Source of the DNA: Eucommia ulmoides
Lineage: Eukaryota > Streptophyta > Magnoliopsida > Garryales > Eucommiaceae
Length of the DNA: 64,000 nucleotides
Direction of reading: 5' to 3'
Assembly (NCBI GenBank): GCA_016647705.1
Contig: CM028336.1
Location: 9,565,380 to 9,629,379 of the forward strand
Shown one piece after another: positions 21,122-33,205 of the stretch. The notes under the pieces are model-generated. The model saw only the letters and a list, made by a program, of their open reading frames with translations, did not search any database and was not told where the DNA came from. Position 1 is the first letter of the stretch; each line of letters starts with the position of its first letter. The position numbers and the translations under genes were made by a program.

Positions 21122-23905
21122 CTACCAAACATAAACATAAACATACTTTTTTTAAAGTAATTAAAAAAGTGTTATCAAATGATACCCTATTAAACGAATC
21201 ACAACATTACACAATCCAACAATTTCGGAATCAGTTTCTTGTGATTGCCAACGAAATGCATGCATCAAAATAATCTCTAGAGAAGTTAGTAATGATTTAC
21301 CTGGAGGTGCATAACCAATGGATCCTCTTAAACCAGTAGAACTGGTTTGATTTCCAGAGAGGTTGTTGCGATTAGCTTGTGGCATAAATCTTGCTAACCC
21401 AAAATCACCAACATGCGCAGTCATGTCATCGTCCAGAAGAACATTACTCGTCGAGGCTTCCATTTGCCATGAACTCATAAACCAAAGCCTTGAAATCATT
21501 ACCCTGATAATCGATTCCAGAACATACGGTTAGTACCTTGACAAGATTCCTATGCCTGATATTCCTTAATGCCTCGCACTCGGCTATGAAACTCTTGGAG
21601 GCTCCGCGGTGGAAGAGGTTGAGCACCTTCACAGCAACAACCGTTCCGTCTAGTTCAAAAGTTCCTTTATAAACGGATCCAAAACTACCAACACCAATCA
21701 AATTAGAAGAAGAGAAGCCATCGGTAGCTTTGAGGAGGGACTGGTAAGAAGTGTTCATGAAGGAATTTGCAGGTGAAGCTTGTGAAGGAATGCTTTTGGA
21801 TGTCTTCTTGTTCCAGAAAAAATAGAGAGCACACAAGAATAAGGTCAATACTAGAAACCCAATAGGTATAGCGATGGCTAGCTTTAAGGGAAGAGTCGAT
21901 TTTGTCTTTTCACTCCCTTTAGAGCTGCAAATAGGAAGATGCAAGTCATGTATGCCACCACAAAGCTTATTTCCTCGAACCGAAATAGCACTCATATTCC
22001 TGAAAATGCCTTCTCTTGGGACATTACCGTCAAAGTAATTAAAAGAAAGATTCAGTTTCTGCAAGAACATAAAGCCAGCCAAAAACTGAGGAATCTCGCC
22101 CGACAAGTTGTTGCGGGAAATATCCAAAGTTTGAAGGCCCCTGAGATTTGTCAGAGACGAAGGAATGGTGCCTTGCAGGAAGTTACCATGCAGATCTAGT
22201 GTCTCTAATCTTACACATTGTCCAAGAGCGGCTGGAATTTCATTGGAGAACTTGTTTTCCGAGAAATCAAGGTAACCAAGATTTTTCAGCTGCCCAATTT
22301 CCATGGTAATGGCACCCACAAAATTGTTATGGGATAGGTCTAGTGTCATTGATAACGATAGGATATTGAAAATTTCTTTAGGAATTTCACCGCTAAGCTT
22401 GTTTCGGCCAAGCTCCAGGAACTCCAAGTGTTGGCATTTCCCCAAACTTGAAGGGATGCTTCCGCGAAGATTGTTTACCCTCAAACTCTTGTTAAAAGAG
22501 TTAAATTGCCAAGAGATGACGGAATATTACCTGAAAAATTGTTATCAAGTAAAGCCAAATCTTGCAGCCATTTAATTTTCCCAATTTCAGGCGGGATGAC
22601 TCCAGTGAGTCGGTTAACTCCCACGTATAAGCCAACCAAGTTGACGAGTTTTGATATATCTGCCGGTATGTATCCAGATATTTGATTGTACGATAGATTC
22701 AATTCTAGAAGATCAGTAGACAAATTGCTGATGGTGAGTGGCAATACCCCTCCAAAGTTATTGTCATTCAGGTGTAGAAGCTCCAAGTTTGAGGCGTTGG
22801 TTAACGACGAAAGAAAGCTCAAGTCATCAGCTTCTCTGCTCCCAAGTTCATTGAAGGCAACTGCAAACCTCCTTAGTCTGTGCAGGTTCTCTAAATTAGG
22901 CAGATTCCCTGTAAGGAAATTAAAACCAGCAAGGAAGGTATCCAAATTTGTGGCATTTGACAATGAAACTGGAAAAGAACCGGTAAACTGATCATTAAAA
23001 ATGCTGAGGAACTGGATATTAGGGAGGGTTGTGCCGATGTCTGGGGGCAAACTCCCTTTGATTTGGTTACTTCCGATGTCAATAGCAATGAGAGAAGAGT
23101 GATTGTAGAGAGAAACAGGGACGGTACCAGAAATGTTGTTCTCGTTGATGGCAAATATTGTGAGATTTCTCAATCGACATAACGAATCGGGTAAGTGCCC
23201 CACCAGATTGTTCTTGCTTGCCAAAAAATATGAAAGGGAGGAAAGGTTTCCAAAAGAAGGTGGAATTGCACCAGATAAGCCATTGGTGTTTATATAGAGC
23301 AACCCAAGCTTTGACAAGGAACCAAGTTCTGAAGGAATTTTCCCGACCAGCCTATTGTTTGACAAATAAAGGGCTATGAGGTTGGAGCAACTGGATAAAT
23401 TAACGGGGATTTCTCCCACGAGTGAATTGTTGTTCAGGCGTAAGGTCTGCAATCTACGCAAACGGCCTATTTCAGGTGGCACTTTGCCGACGAAACTGTT
23501 GTTATGGAGCCTCAGCACGCTGAGAAAGCTGAGATTCCCAATGTGTGGAGACAAAAATCCTGACAGTTTCAGTGATGGTAGTTCCAACATTATGACCCGC
23601 AGATGACGATTACCGCATGTAACTCCTTGCCAATTGCAGAAGTGCACGGTTGTATTCCATGAGTTCAGAGCACCAAAAGGATCATCTCTTATCATTTGCT
23701 TGAATGCAAGTAAAGAAAGTTGATCCGTATCGTTACCCGTCAAATGGGGTGTTGCTGCACTTACGGTGGAGTGCAACAAGCTCAAGCAGAATACAAGACA
23801 GACATATTTGAAAGCCAAAAAAATGGAAGAACTCGAAGCTGTATTACCGATTTGGGAGGTAGAAAACTTCATGTTTTTAAGCTGGTCCACTAAAAAGCAG
23901 AGCAA

Positions 23906-24437
23906 AAATGAAGAAGTAAATATAAGGAACTAGTACAAGAAGTTTTGAACTAGTAGATATAAGGTTGGGACCAGAAGCTGTTAACTAAACGCATAATCCC
24001 AAAATTTTGGGAGCATGAACAGAAATCATGGACCAGAAACAGTAACCAAACGGGGTCTGATTTGCCCATGAGTTTGCATAATCAACTCCTCTAAAGTCTA
24101 ACCCTAAAAGCAAAAAGGAGAGCTACATTAATCGAAGGAACTAATTCGTGTAAGAAGTTTCGATGGAAGTTAGAGGTTAAAGCAGAAGGGAGTAAAATTA
24201 TGTACTCATCTGGTGGCCGGAGAGACAACGGAGTTCGAACTGCATATGCTCCTCCTCCATTATCGTTATCTTATCGTATTGAAGAAACCACAAGCTTTTT
24301 CCCCGGTCTACAGTAGGCCCCCGCCATGAAAGAAAAGAGAGTTTAAATCGTAGACTTCTCTTTAAGCTCAAGAATCAGCATAAATCGTAGAAATGTTTTT
24401 TATCTATAATTTTAAAAAATCTCATACACAATTGCGC

Positions 24438-24439
<2 letters not shown>
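23906..24439. other. Upstream region of the receptor kinase; no gene seen
   Basis: This stretch is of average composition. It should hold the former promoter and 5' UTR of the kinase, but I saw no convincing TATA box at the right distance. An A-run at 24440-24466 marks its right border. Confidence 0.35.
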
Positions 24440-24469
<30 letters not shown>

Positions 24470-24660
24470 AAAGAAGAACCAATATTCATAATATACTTTT
24501 GCAATTACACATATTTAATTTATGTATAAAATATTTATTATATTTAATAAGTATTATAAAAATACATATAACTATATTGCATATAATTTATAACATGTAA
24601 TTAATATTACACAAATATATATAATGAATATTACACAAGTGTGAACACATGCGGCGAGAC
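24440..24660. repeat. Copy of the AT-rich repeat at 8790-9234
   Basis: An A-run, then AATTTATGTATAAAATATTT and several AACATGTAATTAATATTACA-like units, in the same order as at 8.8-9.2 kb but without the SINE. Confidence 0.5.
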
Positions 24661-24867
24661 TAATACGCAAACAAAAATTAATTTAAAAATTAAATCAAAA
24701 AATATATTTTAAATAAGTTTAATAACAGATCACACCCGCTATTTGAGACTTAAAAATATATCAATGCATTAAAAAAAATTAAATAATATTTACCATAAGA
24801 ACTAAATGATATATTAATTAGAAACAACAACAAAAAAAAAATTAAAAATTGAAGAATATAATAAGAA

Positions 24868-25283
24868 TTAGGGATTTTGACACTTTATATCCTTAAAGTT
24901 TGACTCAAATCTCATGTTGGTCCCCAGAGTTTCACTTTGAATATATAAATAAGGGATTTTGATACTTTCCACCCTGAAGTTTGATCATTATCTCACTTTG
25001 GACCTTATATATATATAAAGAGAGACACACACAAAAATACTCACACAATTTATAAGAAAGAAAGAAAGAGGTTGCAATGCCCATAAAATCCCCTTATAAA
25101 GAGTTGGTTGCATGACAGTTAATTGTTTGTCATCCAAAATTTGCAATAGAGCTGTTAATTTAGATTGAAGTGGTATGATTATAAAATTTCAGAATGTTAT
25201 GTGTTCAAATTGCAAACAAAGGGACTAAAGTGAAATAATAGTCAAGCTTTAGGGGTACAAAGTGTCAAAATCCCTAATAAATA
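24868..25283. mobile_element. MITE, same family as 11612-13075
   Basis: The left end TAGGGATTTTGACACTTTAT and the right end GTGTCAAAATCCCTA are inverse. As in the 11.6-kb copy, a second left end (AGGGATTTTGATACTTTCCA) follows about 90 bp inside. The middle has a TA/AG/AC microsatellite cluster. Confidence 0.75.
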
Positions 25284-25765
25284 GATTGTGTTTGTGTAAG
25301 AGATTTGGGAGGAGGGATTTTATTTACTCAAAAGGATTTCACAATTCCTCTTTTGTAAATTCCTTGTTTAGGTACTCTTAGAATACAATTATAAAAACAA
25401 TTCTATTGTTGTCTCAAATTAGTTAACACATCGAGTTGGTCTAGTCAGAGTTCACGTGTAATTTTCTAGCTAAGATGGAGATTTTGAGTCCAAAGTTCGG
25501 AGATCGGAGATCCTTCAACTTCTTGCGGTCCATAGTCAATCCTTTCAAAATTCAAACTAAGGTTTCGAGCTTGTACCTACACAAAAACCTTCCGAGGTTG
25601 TACCCAGTGAAGTCCCTCCAATGTGAGAATAATAGCTCCGTGGAGAAAGGCTATATTATGCGTCAATATGATCGTCGAACATTACTTGGGACATTGAATA
25701 CCTAGGTCTTATTGAAGAAGAGCTCAATTAGCGCCACATGATTAGGAGCTTGAGCTCGGAATATT
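25284..25765. other. No gene seen between MITE and TRIM
   Basis: A 76-codon ORF at 25475-25705 has no recognisable motif and no coding-like context. The stretch could be an internal part of an older TRIM copy, because the TRIM family wording starts right after it. Confidence 0.3.
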
Positions 25766-26290
25766 TGTTGAATCTCACATTGATGTTAGGCCCTCGATGT
25801 CTTTCGGAGTGGTTTGTCAAAGTCCACTTTGTGCGTAAGGGGTGTGTTGAATATCACATCGCTTATGGTAGCTGACTTTGAGCTATATATAAAGTCTAGG
25901 GCAATCCTCTTCTCACAAGACGTCTTTTTGGGAGTGAGTTAAGTCTATTGGATTCCTACATGGGTACTAAAACCAGAGGGCTCTTGTTTGATGTTGGGTG
26001 TGTTGAATTCCACATCAATGTTGGGCCCCCGATATCTGTTCACAATGGTTTGTCAAAATCCACTCTGCGGGTGAGGGGGCGTGTTGAATCCGCATTGATG
26101 TTCCCCTCCCTCCCCCCCCCTGGGATATTTGTTCGCAATGGTTTGTCAAAGTCTACCACATGCTTGAGGGGGCATGTTGAATCCCACATCGCTTGTGTTA
26201 CCTAATCTTGAGCTATATATAAAGCCTAGAGCAATTCTCTTCTTACAAAACGTCTTTTTGATAGTGAGTTAGGCCCATTGGATTTCTACA
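25766..26290 (+). mobile_element. TRIM with two 116-bp LTRs and an extra partial unit
   Basis: LTR 1 (25845-25960) and LTR 2 (26175-26290) both start TGTTGAAT, share GAGCTATATATAAAG (a TATA box) and end CTACA. TGGGTACTAAAACCAGAG after LTR 1 is a degenerate primer site. A G-rich tract (TTGAGGGGGC) precedes LTR 2. Inside, two more TGTTGAAT...GTTTGTCAAA units are repeated. A third such unit precedes LTR 1 (25766-25844), so the element was longer and partly in tandem. Confidence 0.75.
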
Positions 26291-26399
26291 ACACAAAGAA
26301 TTAGACAATTTCGGAGAGAATTGCAAAATAAATGTACATAAAGCTTGAAATTATAGTAATTCATACTATAAGAAAAAGGTAAAAATTAATATCATCTTT
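26291..26399. other. Short spacer, nothing recognised
   Basis: AT-rich single-copy-looking sequence between the TRIM and the outer inverted-repeat element. Confidence 0.3.
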
Positions 26400-26567
26400 C
26401 AGATGTAACAAAAAGACGGGTTTATACCATTTACCTCTCCTATCATTTTGCCAAAAATTAGATACCTCAATATCATTTTACAAATACCAGACAACCTACT
26501 TAGCATTTTGGTCAAAGACTATTTACCTCTCATATAAATAAAAAATTAATAAATTTTTTATTGTAAT

Positions 26568-29500
26568 TGTTGGCTTAGTGAGCTATCCAAGAGGGAGGTG
26601 AATTGAGTAGTAATAAAAAATTATCAGAATATAACACTTCAAAAATTAAACAATTAATTTTATCCTAAAATTAATTATTATCTTTTATAGCAGTGGATAT
26701 GTGTTATCAACTAGGTGTCACGACCCGTCTCGGACACCCGTCATCCCAGGGCCGGCGTGACGACAACATGACATCACCTATTACATTTAATCTTCTTGTA
26801 CATTACAAAATACATAAATTACTATACAATTCATTATACAAGACATACATAATCTTTATCTTTCATATGGTTCACCTCTGACAGCTCAACTCAAAGATTT
26901 CCAAATGACTCCACCTAATACTAGTAGGGGACCGTCTCCTAAAAGATTCACCTGGGAGTGTACTGCCTTCTTAGTAAAAACCATTTTTAACATAATGATA
27001 ATACATTCTAAATAATACAATATTTAAATAGATCAAGCGTAAATATATATATTCACCACACAGTTGGTAAAACCTCCAGCATCAATTAAGCAGTGTAAAT
27101 AAGTTTCCAAACACCATACTCAATAATAAATCACCTAGTATATATATAAAACACCCCAACTTAACCATACATCTCAATCCCATACCCACCGACTAAGCCA
27201 TAATGATCGTTTTAACCTCACGATCGGGAGTTGCAACGGTACCGTAACCATCCGTAGGATATGCCTTCCTAGCGGACCTAACTGCGCAAATCACCGCCTA
27301 CCGGACGTCTCCAGAGGCCAATAATATAAATCACCAAATATATCAATCACCATAATAAATATCCATCTGCCAGACCACCTTCCGAACAGGCCATAATATG
27401 AATCACCACCTGCCGGACCACCCTCCAGACAGGACATCATAAACTATGGCATAGTCAATTCAATAATATCATCATCAAATCACAAATCAATTCTCATCTG
27501 TCGGGTCACCCTCCGGACAGACCAACCAGCAATATCGTCAAATCAATAACACCATCAAATTACCAATATCCACCTCATTTATAAAAATCAATTTAATTCA
27601 AAAATCATGTTTTTCCCACCTTTCATTAAAACCACCAAATCCAATAGATTAATTATAAAGTCTTTCTTTTTTTTAAAACCCCAAACAACTCAATGGAAAT
27701 CCATTTTACCAACTCACCCATAACTGGCTTGATCCATATCTTTTATAAAAGTATCTAATTTAAATATAACAATTTTCTATCATCTATAAATATAAAAATA
27801 GTTTGGCAAGAAGACAGTACACTCACCTGATATTCTGATCTCAAAAGCTCCACCAACTATCCGCTACCTGAACTTTCGATAATTGCGAACCTATTTGCAA
27901 CAAGGCCTAAATTAATATTATAGAGAAAATAACTTAATCGTGCAATGCAAGCCCTATGTTCATTAATTTCTCATTCCCCACGTTTTGATATACGAAGATG
28001 TTATTCGACTAGTTTAGCGTTGTTAAAATTTTACGATTTACACCTAATTCATATAAACGATCTCAGGATTTATTATTTTCATTTTATTATTCTAAGGTTA
28101 GAAAACTAAATTTAGAATTCACAAAATAAACTAGAAAGGTTACCCGTTCTGAACCGATTGTGGATTTCCCTAAAATTTTAGGTATTTTTTATTCTGCTCC
28201 CCACCGCCTAAGCGACGTCCCACCGCCTAGGCAAACGAGTGATTGTTTCTTCCTTTCTCTCAACCGCACACTGTAGTTTCACCGCCTGGGCGAAAATCCA
28301 CCACTTAGGCGGTAATCATCTTCCTCCTCTTGCTCTGTTTTGAGATCTTAGTCACCTCTCTCCCTCTCTTCTCACCATAGGCTCACACCCACACAATACA
28401 ACACACTCAAACCTCACAACCACACTCCCACAGCATATACAACACACACATTAGAAACAAAACACATACATGTGCAGTATTAGACACACACACACACCCC
28501 TATGGCACACCACCGTCGGACCTAACTCTGACCGAATTTACCACACACACATACACACCCTATTTCCACGCATACACCATAAATGAGTAGACACACACAT
28601 ACCCCGCCAACCAAAACTCACACCACCAGCGAGTTCTCTCTCTCTAACCCATCGCCGGCGACACTCCACCGGAAGAACACACCCACACTTAAACGAACCA
28701 GGTACCGCCATCACCGGAACAGTTGGGCAAAACACTAACCACACCCACACAGAGACATAACAGCCCACACACAAACCTGACGAACACGAGAACCCGCCAC
28801 CGACGGCCGAACCCAAACCTTCGACGATCCACACTTCTTCCGGCTCTCTCTCTCTCTCTCTCTCTCTCTCACCTTCTAGATCCTTCTCCCCTCAGTATAA
28901 ATATCTATATATATATTGAAAAGTAAATGATCAAAGGCCGGCCATGTGGCCTTTCTCTCCTCCCTACATTTTTACCAACTCCCTCTCTCTTTCTATATAT
29001 ATATATATAATTTGCACTACACCCCCTTTATTTTTAGTTAGGATAGTAATTAAACCCTTCTTAAGATTTAAATGTTTATGTAAAATTTCAATTTAACCCC
29101 TAAAATTTTAATTCACGATTAATATCGTAGTCCACCTCGATATTTTTAAAATATTTTTAAAACGCGACTTAAATTATTTGTATATTTAAAATTGGGGTCT
29201 TACACTAGGTGCACACCCAAACAACAGAATATAAATAATATAAAGAAATAAAGCAGAACACCACGATATATACTGATTTACCAAGCTATTTTTGGCTAAT
29301 CTAGTCCTCCGAGCCTCACGGAGATTCGTACCCACTAAACTCAAGATCCTTTAAAGGTAGGAACCAAACCCTTACATAATGATTCTTTTCGCAGACTCAA
29401 AATCAATCTTTACAATTTATTTTCCCAAGCTGAGAAATAACCTCTTCTTTTTCCCAGGCTCAAGAATAACCTATCTTTTTACTAGGTTGAAGATTAACCT

Positions 29501-30106
29501 AATTCTATTACAGGGAGAATCACGACCTAATTCTTTTTATACCTTAAGCTCAAGAATTAAACCTCACACAAACACGCTCCAAATATCCTTTTACCCAGTA
29601 AGGATTGAACCGTTACAATTCACTCATAAATTCAATCAAGGAAGAATTAACATCTAATCTTTTTATACTCTAGGCAATGATCAAAACCTCAATCTCTTTA
29701 CTGGAAAAGATTGAAATTAGCTACCCTTAATTAGACACTCCCAGTAGTATCTAATCCGACACTCAACTTACCAATTACAAACAATTGATAAATGATTTTT
29801 CCACTCAGAGCTTCTACCACCCCAGATAAATTCAAACTCAATTAACATCCCAATACTAAATATAGAAAAGTGAGAATTTCAAAATCTGATAAATAAATAT
29901 AGGTAGCAAGCAGTTAAGCATGTAATCCGATTTTCTCAAGAAATTATTTGAAAAATAATTTTCAATAAAAAAATCTAGAAAATAATTTCAAATATCAAAT
30001 TCCAAATAATAAATAATAAAATCAAGCAACAATTAATAGTAAGTAATTTGGAAAAATCTCACCAGGATTCCACCGAAAGAATAATGATTAGTAATGCAAC
30101 TTCAAA
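26568..30106 (-). mobile_element. 3' LTR of the copia element, about half, interrupted
   Basis: The outer part is at 26568-26715 (TGTTGGCTTAGTGAGC) and continues at 29210-30106. This matches the first 1.05 kb of the 2.05-kb 5' LTR when read from the right-hand terminus. At 30106/30107 it switches abruptly to protease-proximal coding sequence. Confidence 0.8.
26716..29204 (+). mobile_element. LTR-type element, TGTCACGACC family, copy 1 (2489 bp)
   Basis: It starts TGTCACGACCCGTCTCGG and ends GGGGTCTTACA. CTAGG flanks it exactly (26711-26715, 29205-29209). There is no gag or pol; it is best read as a solo LTR of a gypsy-type element with unusually long LTRs. Landmarks: the 17-mer GAGTGTACTGCCTTCTT (26956) and its inverse (27808); the block GATCGT...GTACCGTA (27205-27246); repeats with CTGCCGGACCACCCTCC-like wording (27365-27530); a CA-rich stretch (28380-28800); and TATAAATA (28896). 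Confidence 0.85.
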
Positions 30107-30668
30107 TCAGTGATTTGTCCTTGTTTATCGATGCTTTTAGAATAACCTGTAAGGAGCACCTCAAATAGTTCCTAAGTGGTACTCAACCTAAGTGGGTCCG
30201 ATCTTGTTAGTCGGGATAATTTTAGTTCCTTTTAGAACCCAAACTTATCTACAATTAGATATTTTAGCAAAACATATATGGATAGTATGCCCCACAATAT
30301 TACATTTAAAATATTTAACAAGATCCTTGGTTTCATAAAAGAATTTATGAAAGCATTTTTGTTTAAGATTTTTCTGAAATCCAATACCAGTTTTATCAAA
30401 AATTCCACGTGAACTTTCCAAAAGCATTTTCAAGTTATTTTCACCACTAGTGAATTTGAGAACAATTGATTGCAAATCCATCAATTTAGATTTCAATCCA
30501 TTGTTTTCAGATTCGTATTCCACTACTTGTTTGTTTAATATGTTAATTGTACTTTGAAATACATTTATTTTAGAACACTGGTTTTTATAATCATATGAAA
30601 GTTCTTGATAAATATCAAATAATTCATCAGAATTTAAAGGACAAGAACTTGAACAATCAGTTACCTCA
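30107..30668 (-). pseudogene. Copia gag end to protease start
   Basis: This is the continuation of the gag ORF split by the element at 30674. It reads CPLNSDELFDIYQELSYD, a coiled stretch (SKINVFQSTINILNKQVVEY), GQNN-like GENNLKMLLESSRGIFDKTG, KYFKCNIVGHTIHICF (a degenerate second knuckle), GTKIIPTNKIGPT and LKASINKD, which sits just before the protease in Sirevirus-like elements. The reading ends at 30107, where the LTR piece is fused on. Confidence 0.8.
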
Positions 30669-30974
30669 CCACCTGTTAGATCCTAATTTTTTGATATACG
30701 CATAATTGGAGTCGCATTTGAATACACTTGAAAAGAACGGGATAGATGGTATTATTTAATTTAAATATCTTGGGGGTCAATTAGAAATTTTAAGTATATT
30801 AAAATCTTGATTTGGACTTAAATGATTTCAAATTCTTAATTAGGGAGAAATTTATGTAATTACAATTAAATTAATATATATATATATATATTTGATAAAG
30901 ATCAAAATAAAAAAAAAATAAAAAAACGTGGGAGAGAGAGAGGTAAATGAGGTATGGGGCTTGGCCTCATTTTC

Positions 30975-31019
<45 letters not shown>

Positions 31020-31020
<1 letters not shown>

Positions 31021-33018
31021 CACATATTTATTATATAAAACAGGACGGATTTTTGGCTGACTAGAACAAACTTATGACTAGGACAAATAAAATATGACTA
31101 AGACAAACAAAATGTTGATTGGGACAAACAAATGCTGACTAGGATATTTAGACGACATTAATTAAGGACATAAAAGGAAATTAGGTTTGTCAAAAAAAAA
31201 AAAAAGTTATATATATATATATATATGGACGTTTTGGCTTGTAAGGATACATTAATTAAGGACATAAAAGGAAATTAATTTTGTCAAAAAAGAAATAAGG
31301 TTATATATATATATATATGGACATTTTGACTTATAAGGATATATATAATGACAAAAAAAAAAGTATATTATTTCTTTCCTCTCTCTAACTCTTAATTCTT
31401 TATCCCATAGCCTTAATTTCCTAAATAGAGACACGAAAATTAATTAAAAAATTTAGTCACTTTTTAATTTATTATATTATAACTAATCAATTCCTAATTT
31501 TTCTCCACCTTTAATTATTTCCTTCTTTTCTTTCTTTCTCACTCTAATTATTTCCTTATTATTCTCACTTTCTCTCTCATCAGTCGTAATCGATAAACAC
31601 ACTCTCTCTCTCTTTATTATCTCACTTGCTTCAATCTCTCTCCCTTCCCCGCCCCACATCGCTCTCGACGCCTCCCTATCCATCGCTGTCATGCCTCACA
31701 AGTCGTTGCGCCACTATCCAATGCCTCGCCATCGCCATCGCATCTGTCGAAGGTAAGTCTCCCTTATTCTTCTCCTACTCTTCTTCGTTGTTCACTTCTA
31801 ATTGTTTTGTTTTTCACTTCTTCGTTGTTCACTACAGCCTGATGATAACCACTCCGTTGCCGTCTCCATCTCCATCTCTATCGCCGTCTCTCAGATCCAT
31901 CCATCTATGAGTATGAGGTACATTGTTTCTGATTTCATTTGTGTGTGTGTGTGTGTAATAGAAAATACCAAATGGTGGCAGAGGAAATGGATTCGGGAGT
32001 TTCAGGAGATCAATCGATGAAGAAGCACCGACATGGGCCGCGATTGAGCGAAAAAATCTTGAACAAACAAATTGAGATATCTAAACAATAGGTAAGTTTT
32101 TATATTGTGTTCCCATCGATTAAACCTAAAAAATCGAAAATCTGAGAATTAATTGTTCTTAATTGTTTGTTCCTTCACGATTCCAAGTGTTTATTTTGAA
32201 TTATATTGTAATATTTTTGCAGATTGGGCATCAAGATTTGGTAAAACATGTGACTTTTACAAACCCTGCTCGAATTTGCATTGCATATATGTAGTTTATG
32301 TTATTTTTCTTACATGTTTTTTTTATTGGAGTATTTGAGTTGTAAATGACAGAATTTCTCTTCGAGTTAAGGTTGTGCATCGTTGTTTTGATGAGGCTAA
32401 AATTGTCTTAGCGAAAATTATTGAAATTAAAAAAAAAAAAAAACAATAGACAAATTAGCTTAAATTAAAGCAATTTTTATATTTTTTTAAATGGTGAATT
32501 AGTGAATAATGTCTCTCATTGTTGACTGAATTAGACTTGAACCAAAGATTGTACAAACACAACTAAAAAAATTTGTAAAGTTAGAAAGATTTGGTTGTAT
32601 TTTGCTTATTTATAACGAGAAATATAGAAGTATTTGTTATGAGCTTGAATGTTTTTATTTTTTCCCTAAATTGTGGTGTGGTATAATTGTCCTTTTGACA
32701 AGTCTTTTATTTGAAAATTTTGTTATAAAATAGGATGAGAATTTTGTCTTCTAAAGTATTGTGAGAATAAAATCGCGTTCAGTAACAATAATTACTATTA
32801 AAATATTTTTATAATTTCTCATAATAAAAATGAATGAAATTATAATATATGGACATTAAACTTAATGAAATCGAGAATTATAGAAATAATATATTGATAA
32901 TAAATTTAAGTAACAATAATTGAAATATTAAATTTATAAAAAAATTAATTAAAGAAATAATATTAAATTAAATTCATTTTTTTTACACTCGTGCCTTCAG
33001 GCATGGGTCATACGCTAG
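31020..33018 (+). mobile_element. Helitron-like insertion, 3' end visible
   Basis: Homology to copy 1 stops near 31020 and resumes after 33018. The right edge has a small hairpin (CGTGCC ttca GGCATG, one mismatch) followed after 9 bases by CTAG and then T, the Helitron 3' signature with insertion between A and T. The left TC end was not found, so the start is only where the homology breaks. Contents: an imperfect tandem pair of about 90 bp (TTAAGGACATAAAAGGAAAT at 31156 and 31258), CT-rich low-complexity sequence, and no recognisable gene. Confidence 0.45.
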
Positions 33019-33104
33019 TAATCATATATATTCACCTTCTCAGGAAGGATCAAGAAGCAATCAAAGAAGAGAAACGGAGGAGAGAGAGAGGGGGCTGTTC
33101 CGGC

Positions 33105-33164
33105 GGTGTGTGTGTGTTGCTGCTGCTGCTGCGGGGTGTGTGTGTGTGCTGTTGCTGCTGCTCC

Positions 33165-33205
<41 letters not shown>

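Larger units (their letters stand above)
19844..21300 (-). other. Intron of the receptor kinase, filled with small transposons
   Basis: The donor reads CAG|GTAAATC (21300) and the acceptor TTTTGCAG|AATATGG (19844). Together they restore the kinase motif GYAPPEYG, so the splice sites look functional. The 1457-bp intron carries two SINEs and a MITE. Confidence 0.85.
19479..23872 (-). pseudogene. LRR receptor-like serine/threonine kinase, subfamily XII, broken
   Basis: The gene layout is exon 1 at 21301-23872 and exon 2 at 19479-19843, with one intron, as in subfamily XII (FLS2/EFR/Xa21-like and At3g47570-like) kinases. Such proteins sit in the plasma membrane and often sense microbial patterns. 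Visible parts: signal peptide (YVCLVFCLSLLHSTVSA), an LRRNT cap (LLAFKQMIRDDPFGALNSW), about 20 LRRs, a membrane helix (KLAIAIPIGFLVLTLFLCAL), a Gly loop (IGVGSFGSVYKG), VAVKVLNL, DFG (VGDFGLARF) and YGMGSEISTSGDVYSYGILL. Defects: a frameshift in an LRR at 22481-22497; and a deletion near 21446 that joins NGSL to SNVLLDDDM, removing some 55-60 residues with the HxDLKP catalytic loop and shifting the frame. The start is the Met before KFSTSQ; an upstream in-frame Met at 23905 adds 11 residues but lies outside the signal peptide. Confidence 0.9.

Noticed and set aside
21939..23606. Plus-strand ORFs over the receptor kinase
   Set aside because: They are antisense shadows of the LRR region; the minus strand has the clear LRR pattern.
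25475..25705. 76-codon ORF before the TRIM
   Set aside because: No motif, no coding context, no relative in the window.
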